A stretch of 64,000 nt of DNA from Siphonodentalium dalli (taxonomy: Eukaryota > Mollusca > Scaphopoda > Gadilida > Siphonodentaliidae): positions 130,497,605-130,561,604 of the forward strand of contig CP136064.1 in assembly GCA_032622095.1 (NCBI GenBank). Direction: 5' to 3'. The notes under the pieces were generated by a model. It saw only the letters and a list, made by a program, of their open reading frames with translations. It was not told where the DNA came from and ran no database searches. This document shows positions 55,451-64,000 of this stretch, piece by piece (positions within the stretch are counted from its first letter, which is position 1; every line of letters starts with the position of its first letter). The translations under genes were made by a program, and so were the position numbers.

Positions 55451-55779
55451 ACGTTAGTCTTTGATTAAAAGTGTGAAGATGCCCTTTGCGACTGATCTAC
55501 AGTCTTCGGGAACATATCATCAAAATTAATATTGCGTTGAGAATGAGAAAGCTTGTTTTCCCCAGTTAATAAATAAGGCATTTTAATAATCCATGTTTCC
55601 ACATTCACATTTTTCAGTGTAATTGTTTCTCAATTGAACCACGCGCTCGACTGTTTGGCCGGACATGGTTTATAAATATGCACCAGGATCTTTCGGAAAT
55701 GTTTCGAACTTCGAAGAAAGTTTCCAGAAATATGTTCGCACCTCACTGTCTCTGCGGAAAAATAAAGATTCAGCACGCT

Positions 55780-57068
55780 TTTAGACTTGATCTCAACTCA
55801 TTTCCTGAGTTTCAAGTTACATAAAATAGGCTTCAAATGGGCAGTACTATTGCCCACTTTTATTTTCCATGCAGGGAACATATATTTATAATATTATCTC
55901 GGACACGTTATAAACGTTTCTTTTTCAGAGATATATTTCTCCTTTGTATTGTTGCCAGCTGTACATGGTCTAGTTTCAAGAAAATTAATTTAAATAAGCT
56001 AAATGTATGTTACAATAATGCATATAGACTATGTATGCCTATGGGTTATGACAGAAGATGCAGTGCTAGTGGTATGAACATGTTCGTAAATGATACAGTG
56101 TTGTCTATGCCAATGTTGAGACGAATGTTTGTGTATGGTTTTCGTGAAAGGGTGAGCAAGTCGAATAACTGTGTTTTATCTACAATAATGAGGTCAGATA
56201 TATTATACACTTCTGAACTGATAATATATTGGAACGAATTATTGTATACATAAGTCCACTGAACATTATAAATGTTTGCAGCAATATTTCATGGTAACAC
56301 TATAATTGACATGTTGTATATACCTTAATAACTTATGTAAACACAAATAATATGGACACAATTGTCTGAAATAAAGATATATATAATAATAAAACACGAA
56401 GCTGTTGGCAGATGGATCGGTTTAGCCTGTCCGTGTAATACGAGTCTCAGCTGTCTGGACATCGACGCAATCATGTCGGGTGTTTTGCGCGCACTGTGAC
56501 GTCCTGATGTGCGTCGTGACGTCATGGGGTATTTACCGGATTCCAGAAAGAAATCTTTCAATATTGTTCTTTTATGAACGATTTATTACCAAAATCAAAC
56601 CAGATAACATGCAATTTAAGTATATACGTGGATTTAATTTACAATTGGTGCAACCATTTCATGTTAGCACATGTGCGTTCTTTACATTATGTACTTCCGG
56701 TATGACGTAACATATTCACGGAAGGACAGATAAGCAGACAAATAAACAGATAAACAGATATCCGGACCGAAACCATTACTTGCGTCCAGCATGGACTGGC
56801 GCAAGTAATTATATTACCTCCCTGATAATATAATGGAAGGTGTCTATGCACTTTGGGTTGGTCAATCATATGACACCATAGTATATAGTGTCAACGGAAA
56901 TCACCTATGACAAACAGGTATATTATTTATATTGTAAATACTGTTCATATATTATAATGTATATCATTTGAATATTTATTATGTAAGCCATGTACATAAA
57001 TGTATTATATGTTATCTTAATACCCATATGTATTATGGGTCGACAAGATTAAACGAATTGAATTGAAT
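55780..57068 (+). pseudogene. LINE 3' end (reverse transcriptase C-terminus and 3' UTR)
   Basis: At 55837-56253 the translation includes LNKLNVCYNNAYRLCMPMGY, SASGMNMFVNDTVLSMPMLR and RMFVYGFRERVSKSNN. This matches the C-terminal domain of CR1/L2-type LINE proteins, which have a kLkVaYNNayR...SaSxMFv pattern. The rest to about 57068 is 3' UTR ending in AACGAATTGAATTGAATT, a short-repeat tail. It is strongly 5'-truncated. Confidence 0.7.
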
Positions 57069-57490
57069 TTCGTGCCGCCATATGCGGCATTGGCACAGGG
57101 TTTTCGCAATTTTTCAGAAGCTCCAGTAAATAAAGGGTTAATCAGTAGGCATATAGGCCGGGCATATGTCATTCTAAAAAGACAGAATGTCAATATGGGG
57201 AAATAAACGTTGATAGTATTAATTTATAATACTAATGATTATTTATCGTACATATGCCTATTACATGTATTTTATTTTAATGTGTAACTTTTCATGTATT
57301 AACTGTTATTTGCAACTGCCTCCATTGGTGTATTGCAATAAATCATCTTATCTTATTTTATATTATGTCATGATGTGTGCTGTGCGAACTAAACAACTGA
57401 TTACAACAGTAAATGGCGTTTAATTAACTCTATGTAAAATCACCAATGATTTATATATTATAAGTGTCATTTTCTATGGTCCAATGTTAA

Positions 57491-57971
57491 AGGTACTCAA
57501 TCCGAACAGAGGGTCCTCATCTCAACAGATTCCAACAACAACAATCCGATCATAGGGTCCTATATTACTATTTCTTTGGCTTTGGGGGTAAAAAATATTT
57601 GATTCGAGTCGAGGAACCCATCAAACAAAGCTCAGAGTTATTAGATATTGATTTTTGAAATTTGTTAGTTTCTCGAGATGAGTACTAATAATTGCCGTCA
57701 GTTTCGTAACCTGCGCGAGATGTGTACACCAAAGCACTATTCAAACAGACAAGGATGGATAACTCTAAAATCAAGTGGTAATAATAACGCAATTTTGACT
57801 GAGTTCTGGGCCTGAAAGTATTCCCGATAATGAAAAATAATAGATTTCTAAAATCGATATCTAACAAATCTGAGCTTTGATGGGTGACTTCCTCGACTCG
57901 AATCAAATATTTTTGACCCCCGAAGCCATTGAAATAGTAATTGAGAGGAGTTTTTATCGGATTGAGTACCT
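57491..57971. mobile_element. TTAA-flanked MITE, copy 5 (intact reference copy)
   Basis: TTAA (57487-57490) then AGGTACTCAATCCGA. The end is TCGGATTGAGTACCT then TTAA (57972-57975). The 481-bp interior has the ATTCGAGTCGAGGAACCCAT signature and its inverse, so it is broadly palindromic. It gives the uninterrupted sequence across the site where copy 4 was split. Confidence 0.85.
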
Positions 57972-57975
57972 TTAA

Positions 57976-59428
57976 ATACACGCTCTTTAATATATTGATT
58001 AATGTGATAATCGTACTATTCTATTTAATTTTCTATTGCATTTGCACAACAGAAACGTCGAATGATAAAACAGTACGATCTGTCTGTCCGTCTTGAATTT
58101 CTCTTCCGGACCCCTAGACCGATTTCAAACAAAATTGGTGTGGTGACTCGGGGTACTCTGGCGGAGGTTGAAACGGCGTTAGTGTTTCAAAATATTTATT
58201 AAAAAACAATGTAATTAAATAAACGAAATAAACACACACATTAAAATAAACTCACTTTGGGCCTAATACAGAATAAAATAAATGTGAATATTTAGGTTCA
58301 ATATGAACCTATTTTCAGGCCAGATGAACGCTCTTTAAATGTGTGTGTTCACTGTGGCCAGCGCCATGCAACAGAATAACGGGTATAAGTCCACTATGGG
58401 CTTGGCTTATTTCAGAATCAAATAAGTCGAATATGAACCTATGTGAATGTTTAGGTCCAAATGTGCGCGAAGATTGCGCACTGGACGATTATGTAATTTC
58501 GGACGGATTTTGCAGGAGCGGTGGGTCCCGGTTACATGCAAAACAGCAGGAACCTAACGCACAAATTGGCCGCAGCCCCCCCCGATGCTGAATAAGGCGC
58601 CCCCCCCACGAAGGGAGCATGTTTCAGATAGTATTGAATATAAGACAGACTATTGGTTTGGAAATGAACACCATTGGTTTGGAAATAATATATTGATTCA
58701 CAAAATATTGCTATTAAAATGGAATTTTAATATTACAATTTTAAAACTAAAATGTCTGGATCACAAACTCGCGCTTAATGGGATTAGAACCAGCTTCACC
58801 ATCGCGGGACGCCTTATGTTGGCCTAATGTGCAATGCATCTTAGCAGCTGAATCATCGAGTTCCCAACATTCTACTCAGATACCCTCTCGTTCTATCGCA
58901 AATCAAAATGAGAACAACATTTTAAGAAATAAATACATGGCGCATCGGCGTGTATAATCGATTTAGACCCCATGTATATATAGGGGGAACTACTCCTGGC
59001 GATTTGGTTCTCTGCCGAGTTTCGAGAGTATTTTGAGGGGCAATTCCTATTCTCTATTGAGCCATCGGCGGCATATATGTTAAACAAGAAATTCAATTAA
59101 TTGAGGAAAAACACCCACTGTCCCGAGTGGTATTGATAAGCTATTGGAGGGTCTTCCACTTCGCATGCAAAATAGCAAAATATTATTAATTGATGACTGA
59201 TGTACATGTACAGTACACACATAGTAATAACAATTAACGTTATGATTTGAAACTAACCATGATAGGATATTGACAGTAATGTGGTATTAACTACTACGAG
59301 TGGTATTAGTAATAATAGTACCATTCTAGCATAATATATGTGTACGTGATGTATGGGAAATATTAAAGGACAAAACAATAGTTACAATACAATTAGAATT
59401 TTTTTTTTTATTAATCGCAAGAAGAGCT
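57976..59428. other. No gene seen
   Basis: It holds inverse AAAGAGCG motifs at 57981 and 58329, and GGTTCAATATGAACCTA-type direct repeats near 58290-58450. The ORF at 58343-58591 lacks recognisable features. Confidence 0.4.
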
Positions 59429-59890
59429 AATTGTGCTTAAGCACAATAAGGGAATCTCTATTGTGCTTAAGCGCAATAAGGATATATTTAACTGTGCTTA
59501 AGCGCAATAATGGAATTTACAAATTGCGCTTATATAATAAAACCCAATAAGGAATCTCTTAATAAGGAATATATTATATATAGTACATAAACTCCCTATA
59601 ATTCAGGTGGTGTGGTCCATCTCCATGGTACAATGGGTGGAACAAATATAGGATTATTCTACTATTTGCACAAGGGTGATCTAATGAGAGATATTAATTG
59701 CGCTTAAGTGCAATATTGATGTAATTTCGCTTACGTGTAATAAGGAATGTCTTATTACACTTAAGCGCAATAAGAATATTCCTTATTGCACAGGAATATC
59801 ACATTGTGCTTAAGCGCAATAAGGTATCTCTAACTGCGCTTAAGCACAATAACTGAAGGAATATTCTTATTGGGCTTGAGCTCAATTAGA
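59429..59890. repeat. Array of ~10 palindromes TTGTGCTTAAGCGCAATAAG
   Basis: Copies or variants of the 16-bp palindrome TTGYGCTTAAGCRCAA occur near 59429, 59459, 59490, 59523 (half), 59697, 59728, 59752, 59794, 59830 and 59865, often followed by TAAGGAAT. Spacing is irregular (about 30 bp, with one gap of 170 bp). Confidence 0.8.
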
Positions 59891-60252
59891 GATTCCTTAA
59901 GTTATTGCAGTTAATCGAAATTGTCTATTAAATGTCAAGTTGGTTTCCCATCGAGATCATCAACGATGTCTATGCGCAAGGGACCTACGCCAGTCTTCTC
60001 TGTTGGGATTCCAATTGTTGGCTTATTAAATATGCACATATGCTTAAAATACAGTCGTGCGCGAAGCGTGCTCCCGTAGGTCGGGTTTTGTATCCCAGTG
60101 AATTAAAATATCATTGAAATAATCGGTCCCCCCCCCCCCCCATCCAATAAACATCCATATATTGAATATACATGTTTTTGGAGCAGAATTAGATAGTCCA
60201 TATTGGACGCCATCATGGAATTTAATTTTTTTATTTAATTTTCACACATAGT

Positions 60253-60570
60253 TATTAGTTATGTGGATGGCGTTCTCATTAAACATCACACCCGTATATT
60301 GATTATGTGGATAGAGTTATCATTAAACCTCACATCCTTATATTGGTTACAGTAATGCCCAAAGTAATTGACCACTTAACCAGAGCAGAATTATTGGTAA
60401 TTTTTCAGGATTTAAAATCCTGAAAAATTACCCATAATTCTGCTGTGGTTAAGTGGTCAATTACTTTGGACATTACTGTATGTGGATGGAGTTATCATTA
60501 CACCTCACATCCTTATATTGATTAGGTTATGTAGATGTGAGTTATCATTAAACCTCACATCAGTGTGTTG
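60253..60570. repeat. ~45-bp tandem repeat, ~4 copies, split by a MITE
   Basis: TATGTGGATAGAGTTATCAT followed by TAAACCTCACATCCTTATAT recurs before and after the MITE at 60350-60478, with diverged copies at each edge. Confidence 0.75.
60350..60478. mobile_element. Palindromic Tc1/mariner-type MITE, complete, TSD TA
   Basis: It starts CAGTAATGCCCAAAGTAATT, has TTTTTCAGGATTTAAAATCC at its centre and ends AATTACTTTGGACATTACTG, with TA on both sides (60348-60349 and 60479-60480). It is a shorter relative of 11174-11357. Confidence 0.85.
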
Positions 60571-60829
60571 GGGATTTTGGACCTTGACTTGGGACCTTTG
60601 GTTTTTAACGCAACAAATGCGAGTACACCTTATACACAAGTTTCTTGGATAAGATGAGTTTGAAGCCTGCTTACATTTCGAAATGTTGTCAGTTTTGTAT
60701 CGTCTGCAGCAGAACTCGGCATGTTGAAGCAAAAGTTACAAGAGATAAAATATGTACGTAACGAGACTATAATACAAATGAAAAAATAAATTGAGGGAGG
60801 AGTGGGCGATACAGGGAACTAAGGGTTGA

Positions 60830-61600
60830 ACCGATATAAATTTGTAGAGCGATAACGACCAATGTTGACATATCATGCATCTCAACTCTACTGTTGCAAC
60901 AAGGCTATAAAATGGGGGGGGGGGGGTTGTAATAATCTTCGTTATCTCTATATAGTGCCAGAATAGTCATTTATGGACTTCTATAGTGGTACAATGCAAA
61001 TTGGAATCAAATGATAAAAATATGTATGTAACACAACTACGGTATACTGATGAAAATAATTTAGGCCGGGTTTAGATGTTGGGTTGGTTAAATAGACTCG
61101 GAGAAAAAGGGGAACGATGAACTGACATAAATTAGTAGAGCGATAGCGATCAATGTTGCCATGTGATGCATCGCGACTGTACTGTAGCGGCAATGATATA
61201 AAATTGGGGGGGGGGGGGTCTGAAATTATCTCTTACTCTATAGATGGCACCAGGATTATATAGAAAGGAATAGCAATTGATATACGTATACCGTATACTA
61301 TAGTAATACCATAGACATATAAGTAAAATTATCACGTGATAAAATATTACGTAACTTGACTATAGCGATGAAAAAAAAAAAAATTGGACCGGGATTAGAG
61401 GTTCGGTTGGTTATATGTGGATAATTGGATATGGAATTCATACCGATGAGACGATAAAAATTAGTGGAGCGATAAAGACCAATGTTGACACTTAGTCAGG
61501 CTACATGGGGGTTGATACGATAGACCGAAATAAATTTGTCGGGTGATAATGACCAATGTTGACGTATAAAGTAACGCGACTGTACTGTCGCACAATTATC
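60830..61600. repeat. Diverged ~300-bp tandem repeats with poly-G
   Basis: AAATTTGTAGAGCGATAACG-like and GACCAATGTTGAC-like words recur near 60855, 61145, 61475 and 61545. Two units carry TATAAAATGGGG or TATAAAATTGGGG with G runs (60914 and 61206). Confidence 0.6.
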
Positions 61601-61684
61601 AGGTAGAACCTGTCAAATATGGACTCTGTTGGCCAATATGGAACAGCTCAGAAAACATTCGCAGGGCCCTAAAATTTATTATTT

Positions 61685-62210
61685 AACATGGGATCTGCCA
61701 TTAAAATTGATTTATGTCGATAAAATTCTTAATTTTCAAAATTTTAAGCTGAGACTTGGTGTGTCTGTGTGGAATACTTATATATTCCTAAAATGACAGG
61801 GTACAGCACGTAATTATTTTTTAGATGGAAGAATTTAATTTTTTTCGATGATAAATTTTAACATGGGATTTGCTATTCAACTCGATTTATGTCGATAAAA
61901 CTCTTATTTTTCAAAATTTTAAGCTGAGACTTGGTGTGTCAGCGTGGAATACCTATATATTCCTAAAATGACAGGGTACAGCACGTAATTATTTTTTAGA
62001 GGGAAGAAATTATTTTTGTTCAATGATAAATTTTAACACGGGATTTTCCCATTCAAATCGATTTATGTCGATAAAACTGTTATTTTTCAAAATTTTAAGC
62101 TGAGACTGAGGTATGTCTGCGTGGAATACTTATATATTCCTAAAATGACAGGGTCCAGCACGTAATTATCTTTTAGATGGAAGAAATTGATTTGTTTCCA
62201 TGATAAAAAT
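61685..62210. repeat. ~175-bp tandem repeat, 3 copies
   Basis: AACATGGGAT (61685, 61859; AACACGGGAT at 62035) starts units that share GATTTATGTCGATAAAA, TCAAAATTTTAAGCTGAGAC, GTGGAATACTTATATATTCC and ACAGCACGTAATTATTTTTT. Confidence 0.9.
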
Positions 62211-63578
62211 CGAGCGTGTGCCGCAGGCAGTGTGCGCTCAAAATGTAAACAACTTTCTCAAGTGTCGTTTTGGTCAACATATCGCTTTCTCGACGGGGAG
62301 ATCTGATCCGAATAATAGCTAAGATGTATTTAGATAGAATTATTGAAAGAATTTGACCGATTATTGTGCATTTTGACTCGAGAATCGAGTGGAGAAAACG
62401 TTTAGTCAAACACGCGAATTCTGCCAATTGCAGTTGCAGACGAGCGCTGTCAGAATCAGATTGACAACAAATGCAGGCCTGAAACTCACCTTTTTGGGAG
62501 GTAAATCCCACTTATTAGATATCAAAACAATCCTTCCTAAGCACATTCCACAAGTTGCTAATATCTTAGGACACAGTAACAGTCAAAATGAATGAATTTA
62601 AATCACGATTCCGAGACGAAGCGAGACATGTACTGTGTACGATTTTTGACTCATTTTGAGTCGCCTTGTTTTCGATGACGTCATTTGCGTTGCCCCACAA
62701 CCTTAACCCTTTCCAATTCCAGCGGCATTTCAATTGGTTGAAATTAAAAATTTCTCAAGTTCTAGCTCAACCTGAATCTAGTTACCCAATTGGTAGAATT
62801 ACTTTAGCAGTACAATTTAGTTTTATCAATTATAACTATAATTTTATTGACGATATGAGGTCAACATCATAATATGAAACTGTTTATGGCGGTGTTATCC
62901 AAACGTGTGCTTTGATAATGGTTATAATTTTATTTTGCGATCAAACGTCAGTGCAGCTCAGCAGAAACGCATAGGCACTATTTCAATTCAGCAGAAACGC
63001 ATGAGTCCTACGATAATAGTACACCCACTGAACGCTCTTCGCGCGTTGGTCAGTGGGTGAAAAAACAACAATTTATACTTAAGATCAATTAAACTCACGA
63101 GTAGTGAACATATTGTGTAGGACACTATTCTCAACTCTTACCTCCCTTGTATTGATAATTAGTTTAATTTTATGAATACACACCCAATGTTATCTGGCAC
63201 TCATCCGATCACGAGCCACCAGCGGCTTTATAGATAGGACAGATAGCATACACTCTCTCATACAACTAATAAGTTCTCTTGAAGTGTTAATTAGTGAATC
63301 TTTCAAAGTTGCCGTCACAGTAGGGGAACACTTGTCAATTCTAAACATAAGCACAAGTGGTTTGTTGGCGTATATGACTATATGTCTGTTGCACTAATCG
63401 TTATTGTTGTGTATTGAACTGTATTCATGCTTTTAATCGACAAATGACTCACATACAAACTAGTCGTCAATCCCGTTCATATTGGTCCATTTGTCCGATA
63501 ACTATATATGTATGGTATACATAATTATGTGGTGGATTAATTCTTAGTAGTAAATAATGTCCAAGACTTGTGGACTTT
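62211..63578. other. No gene seen; one hairpin
   Basis: The hairpin CACCCACTGA...CGCTCTTCGCGCG...TCAGTGGGTG lies at 63022-63059. Other ORFs are not recognisable. Confidence 0.4.
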
Positions 63579-63860
63579 TTACCTGACGATCTCGCCAAGG
63601 AGGGACTTGATTGGAATGAATTTATACATATGGATTGTCTCAGCAGTCATCTCTTCAGGTAAATGAAATAATTTATTACACAGGATAATGAATCGAGCAC
63701 AATTACGCTGTCGGATGTTTCGTCCGAAATTGAGCCAGGGTTCCAACATCATAAACTTTTCGAAAAATATATAGTGCCATAAGACTTGAGAATCGCCGAA
63801 GCCACACCTACATAATATAGTGTGTTGCTTTATCGTCCACGTTGTCCATAGGTACACCAA
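63579..63860 (-). pseudogene. Possible retroelement C-terminal remnant (93 aa)
   Basis: CRCGFGDSQVLWHYIFFEKF weakly recalls the Cys-Cys-His knuckle (CxCGxxxxTxxHxxxxC) at the end of many LINE proteins, but the last Cys is absent. There is no other support. Confidence 0.2.
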
Positions 63861-64000
63861 GAACTGCTAAAATCTATATCTATATTTGCGAATGTCTGTA
63901 TGTCTCTGCCTTTCTGTGTTCTATATAAATTCACGTGGGATCATCTAGATGACACCAAAGTGGTTTCACATGGGTAATATTTTACGAGGAAGATAATGGT

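Noticed and set aside
59429-59890. CRISPR array
   Set aside because: The repeats are palindromic, variable and irregularly spaced, with no uniform spacers, in a eukaryotic context.

Overview
The window is a transposon-dense stretch of an animal genome. AT-rich DNA, spliceosomal GT-AG introns in one mobile element, broken non-LTR retrotransposons, Tc1-like and hAT-like remnants and many short inverted-repeat elements all point to a metazoan, probably a marine invertebrate (mollusc-like by repeat style; this is an inference). I see no convincing host gene, no tRNA or rRNA gene and no CRISPR array. Most of the sequence can be read as nested insertions.

The centrepiece is a complete Polinton/Maverick (virus-like DNA transposon) at 33313-49355. 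It has about 1.07-kb terminal inverted repeats starting 5'-AG and a perfect 6-bp target duplication (AATATA). The left arm, on +, carries a protein-primed family B DNA polymerase gene with one 650-bp intron, then a protein with two PC4-like domains, then a TATA-binding-protein-like protein. The right arm, on -, is a compact block of overlapping ORFs: packaging ATPase, two small proteins, chromodomain integrase, a membrane protein, minor capsid protein, small protein, major capsid protein and adenain-like protease. A 186-codon ORF with an F-box-like N-terminus lies antisense inside the 5' intron of the PC4/TBP unit. The TBP-like and tandem PC4-like genes, together with TATA boxes in front of all three main transcription units, suggest that the element carries its own transcription-initiation module. 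This is the most novel thing in the window.

The Polinton lies inside a roughly 3.1-kb element (outer limits 31933-51068, 3-bp duplication AAT), which itself split a short TTAA-flanked element (31738-51352). A hAT-like element with an 8-bp duplication (49914-50291) and another TTAA element (32502-32965) sit in the same nest.

Left part (1-23939): a Tc1-like transposase remnant (1-316 and 13594-13770, both on -) is interrupted by a 13.3-kb segment with 14-bp inverted ends and a TA duplication (317-13593). That segment contains an eight-copy ~384-bp satellite and several small elements. A multicopy, probably transposon-encoded gene of unknown function (14276-23939, +) is broken by a ~1-kb insertion and by a 6.2-kb element (16266-22486) with 25-bp inverted repeats, a 4-bp duplication and repeated subterminal motifs. 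That element in turn holds a 5'-truncated LINE.

Middle and right parts: a frameshifted LINE (27170-28710), a LINE 3' end (55780-57068), several short inverted-repeat elements, tandem repeats, and an array of 20-bp palindromes (59429-59890).
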